Shown here piece after piece: positions 1-9,775 of a stretch of DNA of 64,000 nucleotides. Source of the DNA: Tigriopus japonicus (taxonomy: Eukaryota; Arthropoda; Copepoda; Harpacticoida; Harpacticidae); NCBI GenBank assembly GCA_010645155.1, contig JAAGOF010000100.1, positions 556,223 to 620,222 of the forward strand. Direction: 5' to 3'. The translations under genes and the position numbers were made by a program. The notes beneath the pieces are model-generated. The model searched no databases. It was given only the letters and a program-made list of their open reading frames with translations, and had not been told where the DNA came from. Position 1 is the first letter of the stretch; each line of letters starts with the position of its first letter.

Positions 1-547
1 CGTCCTACCTCGGAGGTAACTACGATATAACGCAACTTTATGGAATATGGTGGAGCTAAAGGGTTTAATTTAGCTAGAATGTAGATAAATTTACTGTCGA
101 TCTGTAAGTGACTTCAAGTATTAAGTGTATAAAGTAAATACTGGATCTTCCAACGCAAAACGGGTTTCATGAAGAAATTTCATCAAGAAGTGTTGGCAAA
201 CTCCATAAGTATGTTCGTGGATGCAACAATTCAATGAATGAAATAAAATGTTGCTCATCTTTGAGGGGAAAGTAATGGACAATGGCATATTTGTCAAGCA
301 GACCACACTAATGTAATTTAAAGCCATTCATAGAAGGCGCCACATGTGACTGGGTTAGCAGACAATTTTGCTAGGGAAGTGATACTATCTTGAAAGCCGT
401 TTTAGACACTATTTCATCAGTTTTTCAAGGATGCTTTTTTCAAAAATTGAAAGTGGTTTTGACACATTTTTATCAATACAGTGGGAATTTTTTCTTCAAA
501 AGCGAGTTTCAAGTGTACAAATAAAGCTGGGCGAGTTTGGAAACTAG
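1..547. other. Non-coding DNA, nothing recognised
   Basis: Moderately AT-rich sequence; no exon, repeat pair or RNA gene seen. Confidence 0.4.
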
Positions 548-599
548 AGGCTAGTTTTTTAGACGCAAAGATCGATCTTTTGCGTCTAAAAACTAGCCT
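548..599. repeat. Palindromic element, AGGCTAG family, solo copy
   Basis: AGGCTAGTTTTTTAGACGC is followed by AAAGATCGATCTTT and returns as GCGTCTAAAAACTAGCCT, a nearly perfect 52-bp palindrome. The same terminal sequence recurs at 4386-4425, 5831-5870 and 58963-59062. Confidence 0.7.
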
Positions 600-1711
600 T
601 AGGTCAGCAATTTAACAAAAACATGTGGAAATACGCGAGATCTAAGATCTAGGAAATTCGATTGGTTGAAGACAGACCTTAGCCTTACAATCGCACTCTG
701 AATTGAGTTTTTTTTTTTGCCCCAAATATAATATACAAACAATAGACATTTATATTGTTGACGGGCTGAGAACGGTTGCTCCACGGAAATTGTTGGTTCT
801 GTCATACGATTCGAGACTCTTAGTTCTCTTAGTTCGAGTGACCTGAACACGACGACTTTGAAGCTCTTGCTTCAATTTCTCAACCGACTACACTACAATA
901 CACAGTGTGGCATTTTCGGCTCGGTTCTTCCAAGTTATGGAAAAGATATTATCCGCGCACAGTTGTGTTGATTCTAGTTTATTTACGTTCCCTACCGGTT
1001 CGCATTAACATTTTTCTATTCTCGCAGTTCCGACGGAAATAAGTTTGACTTACTTTGTAAAAGGTCTTTGTTATTTATATATTATGTGCAAGTTTGTCAA
1101 TTTTGTGAACATAATTAATGATACAACATCTTTTCATCAAATTGATCTGATCTTAAGAGGATAGTTACAATCTGAGATCTCAAATCTAGTAAGAACTCCT
1201 TGGCAAAATACTCCTCTCGACCTGCCATCTGAGGCGACATATACAACTTCAACAGCTGTATTCAGTACGAATACCCCCTTATGAATTCTTCATAAACGAC
1301 TGATTCATGCAAACTTTTATTTTACTTATTTACCAATTTATTTTCACGGAACTTTCCATAAAAAAATCTTCCAAGTATACTTTATGGACGAGAAAAGTCA
1401 TACCGTACAAGTTACTCATTAACGTTTTTTTCGTATAATATCTTTGACGTTAACTCTAGTAGTTCATTCATTTCCTATCCGATATTTTTGAATTATGCAT
1501 ATTGAACTGCTTCAGGTTGTTTTAGTAAACCAAACATTATATCTTTGAATTTCCCACTAAATCTTTGGCCGTAACTGTAACTATCAAGAGGCTCCTCGAT
1601 TTTAAGCTACAAGGTAACAAGGTCAATCACCAAAGACATATCGTATTCAATGAACATTGTTCATAGATGCAAACACAAGGTCGGTTGTTGAGGTAGTTTT
1701 GAAGTACAAGT
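600..1711. other. Non-coding DNA, nothing recognised
   Basis: AT-rich, no ORF of interest and no repeat family seen elsewhere in the window. Confidence 0.4.
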
Positions 1712-1718
1712 GTATAGT

Positions 1719-1876
1719 CATAGATTTCTTGACACTGGATGGCGGACGACCGCTTGGTTGGTTGGAAAAACAGTACAATAAACCGGTTTGTGATCAATTC
1801 CCAGGAGACTGTTCAATGTACTAATTTACCAACCAAGCGGTCGGTCGTACGACATCCAGTAGTCAAGATATCTATG
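1719..1876. mobile_element. Short foldback element with 7-bp flanking duplication
   Basis: Arms of about 50 bp (CATAGATTTCTTGAC..., returning as GTCAAGATATCTATG) share the core CCGCTTGGTTGGT. They surround a loop of about 55 bp. The direct repeat GTATAGT flanks it at 1712-1718 and 1877-1883. Superfamily not determined. Confidence 0.6.
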
Positions 1877-1921
1877 GTATAGTAGAGGCATGTCAGAAAA
1901 AGAAAATAAGCTCTGGCTTCC

Positions 1922-1944
1922 TTTAAGGATGTCAGAGTGGTCAC
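1922..1944 (+). repeat. 5' head of a tRNA-derived SINE, split off by a transposon
   Basis: The sequence ending GATGTCAGAGTGGTCAC matches the start of a leucine- or serine-type tRNA (TGnCnGAGTGGT). Removing the hAT-like element and one TSD joins it to GCGTACTAGCGCG at 2672, restoring a continuous tRNA-like D-arm. The exact 5' border is uncertain by a few bases. Confidence 0.55.
1937..1944. repeat. Left TSD of the element at 1945-2663
   Basis: GTGGTCAC, identical to 2664-2671. The duplicated octamer lies in the tRNA-like head of the SINE that the element interrupts. Confidence 0.9.
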
Positions 1945-2663
1945 TAGTGATGGGAGGCAAACAGGAGCTTGGGCAAGCGGTCCGGTACAGTACCTTGGAC
2001 TTGCCGAAACTAGGGTCTACTTGGGTGCCTGTACAAGTATTTTTCCCACCTTACAGGTTTGCCAAATTTGCTAGGAATGAAGACTAAACCTTCGGCATCA
2101 GAATTTCAATTAACCAGAAAGTTTCAGCGAAATAGGGCCCATGCCCTTGTTAGGATGGATTTTTAGATGAAAATACACAATTCAAAGCTTTTGTATCGAG
2201 AAATGCAAAAGCTTTTGAGAATATTTCAAAAAAAAAAAAAGAGTTGGCATCTTTTATTTTTTTCTAGCAACTCTGAGTGACCGAGCTTGTTCCCAAGTGT
2301 GACTGTTAAATCTCATTCTTGATTGGCCCGAAAAGTGTATTCATGTGTGGCTTAGAACGGAAACTAAAGAAAAAACATGGTTTTGCAAATGCTATCCAAA
2401 TTGAAATATTTTTTGTTTCATTTCCACTGTTTATTGCTAAATTATTAAGGTCAAAAGATCATTACAAATGCAACTTGACATTCTTTTCTTCTAAGTCACA
2501 CTGCAAGCATCTTAACTCTTCAAAGAGCAACTGCCGGCAACTGCATCTTCCAATGTTCCTTGAGCTTGCCAAGTGTATTGGTGTATTGCCCAAGTAATGC
2601 TTGTCAACAACTTGTGCTTGGGGTGTCTGTGATGACTCATTACTTGCCCAAGTCACATCACTA
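1945..2663 (+). mobile_element. Non-autonomous hAT-like transposon, family TAGTGATG-1, copy 1
   Basis: This 719-bp element starts TAGTGATGGG and ends CATCACTA, an 8-bp perfect terminal inverted repeat. It is flanked by a perfect 8-bp TSD, GTGGTCAC, at 1937-1944 and 2664-2671. An 8-bp TSD and TAGNG ends are hallmarks of the hAT superfamily. Subterminal CTTGGGCAAG motifs occur in inverted orientation near both ends. No transposase is encoded; a 92-codon ORF inside is not recognisable. A second copy lies inverted at 24648-25361. Confidence 0.9.
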
Positions 2664-2671
2664 GTGGTCAC
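2664..2671. repeat. Right TSD of the element at 1945-2663
   Basis: GTGGTCAC, identical to 1937-1944. Confidence 0.9.
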
Positions 2672-2838
2672 GCGTACTAGCGCGTTCTTATAAGAGGCGA
2701 GTGTAAGTGGTTCCCCAGACGGCGTAGGTTGGAATCCCGTTGGGGGTCGGATTGAAACTGTCGGGAGAAATCCTTGTTTACAGGGAATCGCATTCCTTGT
2801 AGCGGTAGTAGAAAATCCGCAACCAAAAAAAAATGGGA
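2664..2838 (+). repeat. Body and tail of the tRNA-derived SINE
   Basis: It contains a long-variable-arm tRNA-like segment with a B-box-like GGTTGGAATCC (about 2728-2740). The end has TTCCTTGTAGCGGTA followed by AAAATCCGCAACC and nine As. The same end box closes the jockey/CR1-like LINE at 19464-19521. tRNA-derived head plus LINE tail is the classic SINE architecture. Confidence 0.65.
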
Positions 2839-2839
2839 T

Positions 2840-2941
2840 GGAGTTGAAATAACCATGCTCGATCAAGTTTCGCTACATAAGCTGCGATTGAAAACGCAGT
2901 AAATGTAGCAAAACTTGGTCGAGCAAGGTTATTTCTTCTCC
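2840..2941. repeat. Short hairpin element just after the SINE A-tail
   Basis: Arms of about 42 bp pair with a few mismatches (GAAATAACC...GGTTATTTC, with GCTCGA and CTACAT inside). It starts within 10 bp of the A-tail. No TSD was found. It looks like a small foldback element. Confidence 0.55.
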
Positions 2942-4385
2942 GTCTCATTTGCTTCTTTTGTGTTTCTTTTATGCTTCTGGATACCTTCTTCTATACCTCA
3001 AAACTGCCTCAACAACCGACCTACAAGCTTGATTTTCTTGCCCATCTTGTGGCCTGGATTTTATTTTTATCATTTTGATCATTTTCACTTTATACTTAAT
3101 CCCAAATACTTTTTAAAGAGGCATTTGCCGCACTACTATGAAGAATGTTAATTAAAGGTCACAAAAATAGCCACTATATGGAGCCAAATCATATAGATTT
3201 CAGATCTATCCTCAACTTTGATTTGTTACCAAAAGTGCAGTTTTCATCTTAAAATGGATTTCTCTTCATATTTCGAGTCTTTTGGAGCTCATCTACGATA
3301 TTGTTGAGTTCAAAAAGTAAAAAGTCACACTGAGCAATCACAAAATGAGGATAAATATTTTCCAGAAGTACCCATAAATGTTTCTTTCTCAAGATGGCGC
3401 TGATTGTCATTTTTCAATGTAAGAGCCATCTAGGTGAAGCGAATGTTAGTTTTTTTTAAATCTTCAATGGGCTATACCAAGGATCACTAAATACCTGGAT
3501 ATTTCGGCTACTGGCAAAATCCATCTTTGGAATTCTATGTTAGACAGAGAAAAACCTAGTCAAACCAGTTGTCCGGCTGGTAATGTAAAGCTCACATGCT
3601 TAATTTCAACTTGATCGACTGAAACTTGTTGCATTTAGAGTAATTTGAAGCGTAGAGCATAGCGCGCTCTTCCGATCGAACATTTGCACCTACAATCGTC
3701 CAAAAGGACGATTGTAGGGTCAATTTTTCTCTCATTTCCGCGCGTATGTATTGCGACTGTAGCAAATTTCGAAACATTGTTTCTTATGAACGGAGGAACG
3801 TATGATGCTGAAATTCAGCAAACAACATCCTTAAACGCCTCTCGTATCAATCTTATCAAAATAAAATCATTTACTTGAATGGAATTCGATTCATAAAAAA
3901 TCCACAGCTGAAAGCCTGAGCGGAGGCTTCCATGTCTTACGATTTCCTTGGCTAAACATGCAAGACCGGGAAAACGGTGGAAGAATGTTTATCATAGAAT
4001 GGCAAGGAAAATGTGGATAATACAGGAGAGACTCGAACGGTTGAAATAGGAAGGGGAACGCCCATAAACAGAGAGTACAGGGAGAGAGCACAGACATTAG
4101 AGTACACCACAGCGATCATATGAACTATGAGTGTAAGGTAGATGTTTTAAGTCTCACTTGCTGTTATTTGCCTTCGCTTTTCATGTTGTCTGACATGGAG
4201 TTGTGAGAATGTCAGTTTAAGCATTCTTGTCATTTCTCAAATTATGTTCAAAGACTTCAAACGAGATCATCCATCAGTTCACATCTCCCACGAAGAAGAT
4301 GACGCTATCGTTCATCTTGTACACTTCCTTGTCAGTAGGGACGGGACATTTTTCGCTACATATTACGTTATTCGGTGAAATTCTA
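2942..4385. other. Non-coding DNA with one short perfect hairpin
   Basis: The only structure noticed is a perfect 13-bp-arm hairpin at about 3690-3719 (CCTACAATCGTCC, AAAA, then its complement). No exon recognised. Confidence 0.4.
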
Positions 4386-4425
4386 AGGCTAGTTTTTAGA
4401 CGCAAAAGATCGATCTCAAGATCGT
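4386..4425 (+). repeat. Half-copy of the AGGCTAG palindromic terminal sequence (left)
   Basis: AAGGCTAGTTTTTAGACGC followed by a GATCGATCTCAAGATCG segment. It is the inverted partner of 5831-5870, so 4386-5870 may be one element with these as terminal inverted repeats. Confidence 0.6.
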
Positions 4426-4786
4426 ATTCTAAAGTACTCTAATAAAGCTCGTGTGCTATGATGGCAAAGCTCGATAGTTGACTTGCAAGTTTACTTCAGA
4501 GTGTGCTTCCTGGTTTTCTCCATTGATTTGGCTTTTCTCGAATGTGACGGTCCGTTTTGATCTTGAAATTCCCGAACATCTATGATGGTTCCCTCGCCCG
4601 CTTTCAAAGCCGTCACCTCCTGATTTCAGCTACCCCAGATTTCTCCTTGTGTCTCTTCCTCGCACCCTTTTCAACTCCGCGCTCAAGAACATGCCAGGGG
4701 GCGTGCAATTTTTGACAGCAAATTCGAAGAAACACTGAAAGGAAGTTGGCTTGGAGTTGGTTCGATCGGCGTTGAAGTGTTCGAAT

Positions 4787-5651
4787 TAGTGATGGGACGA
4801 GACGGTATTTCCAATATACGAGACCAACTGATGCCGGTCTCAATTAATACATCTCAGAAACTGGCATCAAGACGGCATCAAGTCTTACGAACGAAATGAC
4901 AGCTACAAAAGGTGTCCACCACTGATTGAACGTATTCGTGTTCAACAATTTTGTTGAAGCGTGTAATCGAAATCTAACTCTCTTTTGAGGAATGTGCATT
5001 ATGCATGGAGACCATGGCCTTTGTTGACGCCGTATCAAGTAGCTTTTTTAGCTGAAATGGTCTGTATCAATATGATTCCTTTGATATTCAAATCTTAGGT
5101 GCTAGTCACACTTCTTAGCTAGGTTGACTAGAATGTGGTAATGATGTCGTGATTTGCCACCTGATTTCAATGTTGATGGGCTTTAGCAAATAGAAATTTC
5201 AAATAATAACTGTGCACTAACGAGTTAAATAAAATCTTGCGTTGCAACGTAATAACATAAGCAATTGTTAAATGAAATATTCTCCGGCAATTTGGGGATA
5301 TAACATAGGTTTTTGTGTTAATGAATTAGATTTCACGTCACACTTTCAGCGGTCCTTCAGGTATTTTTCTTCAAAACTTGAAGCCAACAAGTGATGCCAA
5401 GTTGTGGAAGAAACGAGCTATTCATGGCTTTGAAGTTTAAAACAACGGAAAAATAAATCTAGATATATTGTGCCTTCAAATCTAAACCAATCAAACACCA
5501 CAGAAACAAGGCAAAACCTAATTTGAGCAATTTTGGCAACACTTCACATGTCTCACTTGGTCTCAAGTCGGAATCAAGCCCAGCGAGACTTTCATTGTAT
5601 TGGTCTGGTCTCATACTGTATGAGACATTGCTGGTATCGGCCCCATCAGTA
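4787..5651 (+). mobile_element. Non-autonomous hAT-like transposon, family TAGTGATG-2, inside the foldback arm
   Basis: It starts TAGTGATGGG and ends CCCATCAGTA (one mismatch in ten). A perfect 8-bp TSD, GTTCGAAT, lies at 4779-4786 and 5652-5659. The intact right arm of the surrounding foldback shows the pre-insertion sequence without the element, apart from local point changes. Imperfect subterminal repeats contain GAGACCA-type motifs. No transposase seen. Confidence 0.85.
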
Positions 5652-5830
5652 GTTCGAATGGGAATGCTTCGACGACGCCGGAGAACTTCCCTCTTTGCAT
5701 GCTTCCAGTCATGCTTTTCGTTGATCAAACCTTATGTTAAGGTCAAATAGTGAGAAGGCTTATTTGCAGTTGACTCAAAGTCAATGCTACTAGCACACCT
5801 TGGCGCACGCTTAACATACCAGTTTAAGTC

Positions 5831-5870
5831 CGATCTTGAGATCGATCTTTGCGTCTAAAAAACTAGCCTC
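5831..5870 (-). repeat. Half-copy of the AGGCTAG palindromic terminal sequence (right)
   Basis: CGATCTTGAGATCGATC followed by TTTGCGTCTAAAAAACTAGC, the inverted partner of 4386-4425. Confidence 0.6.
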
Positions 5871-6484
5871 TAGCCTGTTTGGGAGCCTGTGTCTTCTCTT
5901 TTCATTTTGGTCATTTTGGCGCTCAGATCTCAGAAATATCTCTTAATTCAGAAATCAGTAAGTGGTATGTTAAGCGTGCGCCAAGGTGTGCTAGTAGCAT
6001 TGACTTCAAATCAACTTCATGTGAAGCTTCTCACTATTTGACCTTAACATAAGGTTTGATCGACGAGAAGCCTGGCTGGAAGCATGCAAAGAGGGAAGTT
6101 CACCGGCGTCGTTGAAGCATCCCCAATCGAACACTTCAACCCCGATCGAACCAACTCCAAGCCAACTTCCTTTCAGTGTTTCTTCGAACTCGCTGTCAAA
6201 AATTGCACGCCCCCTGACCCGTTCTTGTGAGTGGGGTTGAAAAGGGTGCGAGAAAGAGACAACAGGAGAAATGTGGGGTAGCTAAAATCAGGAGGTGACG
6301 GCTTTGAAAGCGGGCGAACGAACCATCATAGATGTTGGGGAATTTCAAGATCGAAACGGACCGTCACATTCGAGAAAAGCCAAATCGATGGAGAAAATCA
6401 GGCAAGCACACTCTGAAGTAAACTTGCAAGTCAACTATCGACCTTTGCCATCATGGCATACGAGCTAGTATTCTTGCGTCACTG

Positions 6485-6885
6485 CAGGGATGGCATATTT
6501 TGGGTTTTAATGAATTTCTGCCATTTTCTGCCACTTGGTGGCAGGTAGAAAGTGGCAGAAAATGGCAGAAATGAAGCCATTTGGTTCTAACAACAATTTA
6601 ACATTTAAAAAACTACATGGAGGATTTTGATATTTTGATTTCTGCCATTTCTGCCACTTTCTGCCATTTTCTGCCACTTTCTACCATTTTCTGCCACTTT
6701 CTGCCATTTTCTACCACTTTCTGCCATTTTTTGCCATTTTCTACCACTTTCTGCCATTTTTTGCCATTTTTTGCCATTTCCTGCCATTTTCTGCCGCTTT
6801 CTGCCATATTCTGCCACTTTTTCGCATGAATAAAAGCCATTTTCCGCCACCATTTTTGCCAGGTGGCAGGAGGTGGCTTTATTCA
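6485..6885. mobile_element. Element remnant with 10-bp-period tandem array
   Basis: The left boundary may be CAGGGATGGCA at 6485. An inverted pair (6523-6580) and then a tandem array (about 6640-6830) repeat the 10-bp unit CTGCCATTTT or CTGCCACTTT about 19 times. Another GCCA-rich stretch follows to about 6880. The right terminus was not found. The design resembles the elements at 28973-30385 and 30387-31398. Confidence 0.5.
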
Positions 6886-6899
6886 TTTCAAGCTCCAAG

Positions 6900-9420
6900 A
6901 AAATTCATACCAAAAAGTTCACAGAAATAATTTACCAAAATGCATTTTCTAACAGGGACTCAAAAGGCCTGGAGTGACGGACCATTTGAACTTTTATGTT
7001 TTACATTCAGTGCGTTTTACTGAGTGGACTAGCCCGTGAAGGCTGACTTTCGCCACTGACTAAAAAAAGGGGCTTCAAGTTAAAAGATGCATCATATCCG
7101 TTTTTTGGATTTAGTCTGCCTCCGACGTCTTCCACCACAAATTTATTTTCCCATTCCAGGTGCGGTTTTCGGGCCGATTGTAGGATTACAATGTTTAACA
7201 CTCGCTTGTTCTTGCTCGACCTTCTTGAGCTAGAGCGTCCAATGCACAAGTGTTTTTGTTGCTTTGCTTGAGTGTTCCTCGCCTCGTTAGCTACACATCA
7301 AGTTTGGTAAGTAGTCTCTCATACACTCACGATCTTGTATTGGGGTGCATTTAAGGAAGGCTCAAACTTGGGGGAACTCCCACCCACATAGTCGCTTGTT
7401 CTTGAGCACCTTGTTCGAAGCTGCCAGATTGATGATCGATTAAACTCATTTATGAGTTGTTGTAGGGCTCGTTTCAATACTCTAAAGCACACCGTGATAA
7501 TATTTCATTTCTGATACGAAGTCAGCCTGCCCGTGCTAATTCTAATATCTTCCTCCTTCCATGAGTCGTTCGAGTACTAACCCGAACTATTGAGTTGTCC
7601 TTGAGCTCAACCGAATTCCAATTGAGGTGTTTAAGCGAAGAGTGCTCCTCGTCCTAGGTGGGCTGAACCTATCCTCCGCATTTTTGACGACATGATGAAG
7701 TGACCTATGATGCGTTGGAGTTCGGGATGGTAATAAATGAAACCCTAAGTGACCACCAAGGACCCCCCGTTCACTGGAGGCGTTGGTTTTTGTAGTCCAC
7801 AACTCTATTGTGCTCACAATTTTTGACCCCAAATCCGTCGTCGCCCCAGCGGAGAGACGATTCATTTCAAATCCAGAAGACGAACTGACGATGAAGCGAC
7901 ACTCTGAGTTTGGAACCACGAAGAAGACTACGTACGACAAGGGGGCAAAGCCTCTGGATGGTTGCGATGATGATGCTGGTGCTGGTGCTGGTGAGGGTGG
8001 TGGTGGTCGTGTATTTGGCGTTTCCAATTCTGTGGTGCATTCAGAAATGTTGCTAAAGGCGGGGAGAATTTGGTTGTTTTTTTTTGATGGGAAAGACCTG
8101 TGAATTTGTTCCGCGTCATCAAGTGATAATTGTAGGTTAGCTTTTGTGATATCTCAATCTTGAGCCCTCGAAACCCCCCTATCGTCGTTGTTACCATCGC
8201 CATCACAACCACCAAAATAACCAAAAACGTAACAGTGAGGATTTTTGATGCTTAACAAGAAAGACGAGAAAGTAGAAATAATTCTGATCCTCGTGTTTAG
8301 GTAGCGTTCAGTACCCTTTGTTCTCAAAAACAATTTGAGAATTGGCTTTGATGTAGGCCACGTTAACATTCCAGACGCATGCATTTGAAGAGCTAGACGA
8401 AAAGGATGCATATCGCTCCGGCCCATCTTCAACTATCATGAAACATTTGGTCAACAAACCAACAAGATTCTGATCTACGTTCAGACGCGTTCTTTTTCCC
8501 TGGCCCAAGGAATGTATCACTATCAAGAAAATGCCAAATTAATTTCTAAGTCTTGATTGCTTTGGCCATCCGAGCATCTCAATTGCCTTGAAGAACGAAT
8601 CCCTCGCCTCCAGAAACCGAGTAAACCCACGTAGTTTGCATCTAACCTTGTGATTAGGCGGAATATTTTCATCTTCTTGTGCCATTGTTGCTCGAGCGTG
8701 GACAAGTAATGATTTTTGGATCGCATTGCCCACCCAAAAGCTCATGCATGCTCTTTCTCTTTCTCTCTCTCTCTATCTGTGTGTCAGCTACAGGGGGTGG
8801 GTGCCTCCCGATGCCTCCCGGTGCCCCCTTGCTCCCCACCTAACTATTACCTTCCTTGGGATCCCTGGCTCCTTCCTTCTCCTCCTTGTGATCTTCCTTG
8901 AGGCTTGATTAAGCCATCGGTCGATCTTTTCTACGTGAGTGTTGTCGGTCAACAACACACCAGACCACACACACGCATCGTCTAGGATGATCAACCGAGA
9001 CTCAAGCGTCCATTCACCGTTCCTCGCTTTGACTTCGGTTTCTCGAGCTCGAACTCTTTGGATGAAGTGGGGCGGTTGTTCGTCAGCAGTTTTGAGGCGC
9101 TTTTCGAAACGCGCTACAACGACGACCATCACCACCACCACCACCCATCTTAGTCGGCTCACTTGCCGTTGGCGATGGTTTTTCAACTCCAGTTCAAAAT
9201 AAGTGCTGCGTGACACTAGAGCTTCGGTTTTCCGTCTCCGGATGAACAATCATGGTGTGGCAATACTAGACAAGAATCGTTGTTAAACCGCGAGTGCTGT
9301 GAATTAGAGAGTTCAGAGAAAATTCCAATGGTTTTCTTCTAAATCAGCCACATTCTCCGTGGTTGCCACTCTTCCATTCTATTCAGTCCGTGAGAGATTC
9401 ATTTCCCCACACCGAACGAG
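6900..9420. other. Upstream region of the Ig gene, no coding exon accepted
   Basis: No convincing exon is visible. The stretch holds a CT-rich microsatellite (8751-8775), a GGTGCT-type repeat near 7975-8010 and a short ACC/CAC run near 9128-9147. It probably contains the promoter and 5' UTR of the gene that starts at 9421, but I see no TATA box or initiator that can be named with confidence. ORFs of 140-153 codons exist here on the minus strand but overlap low-complexity sequence. Confidence 0.4.
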
Positions 9421-9775
9421 ATGGAATGTCTATTTTGGATTGTGAGTTTGTGCCTTTTGAAGACTTGTTCTGCCATTCAGGGCTGGGTAGAGCAACCTGA
9501 ATATCAAGAAGTCAACCCTCAGGGGAGCTTTGTTTTACCTTGTGTCATCAGTGAAAAGCGAGGCCAATGTCGTTGGGAAAAGGATGGAGCTCCGGTGGGA
9601 CTTCATGATAGCAAATACGAATGGGCTGGGAACCCGGACACGGGAGACTGCTCCCTGAGGGTCTTGGCGGCGGAACTCCAATATGATGATGGCGTTTGGC
9701 AATGCCAAGTCACACCGAGCAGCTTCCAGAACAAGGATGCTCTCACCAGTGAAGGAGCTCAAATTGTAATACGAG
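9421..9775 (+). CDS. Exon 1 of the Ig receptor: signal peptide and Ig1
   Basis: Codes for residues 1-118 plus the first base of codon 119. The hydrophobic N-terminus (CLFWIVSLCLLKTCSA) is a signal peptide, probably cut near residues 18-20. Ig1 has the canonical disulphide pair Cys41 and Cys95, with the DDGVWQC motif before the second cysteine. Two further cysteines, Cys50 and Cys77, could form an extra bond. The donor is gag|gtaag at 9776, leaving phase 1. Confidence 0.85.

Larger units (their letters stand above)
4445..6470. repeat. Long foldback with 510-bp arms, left arm split by an insertion
   Basis: The left arm is 4445-4786 plus 5660-5828. The right arm is 5962-6470 in reverse complement. 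The arms agree over most of their length with scattered differences, for example around GACTTGCAAGTTTACTTC (left) and GGCGCACGCTTAACATAC. The spacer is about 130 bp. The 865-bp interruption of the left arm is the element at 4787-5651. A diverged trace of the inner arm end occurs at 31994-32029. Confidence 0.75.

Noticed and set aside
2319..2597. 92-codon frame conserved at 24713-24991
   Set aside because: Its conservation is explained by two copies of the same non-autonomous transposon; the peptide matches no transposase.
6605..6898. 97-codon minus-strand Lys/Trp-rich repeat protein
   Set aside because: It is the translation of the 10-bp tandem array in a non-coding element.
8788..9249. 153-codon minus-strand frame upstream of the Ig gene
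   Set aside because: It contains a Val-rich run from a GTG/CAC repeat and no family motif; it overlaps the probable 5' UTR of the Ig gene.
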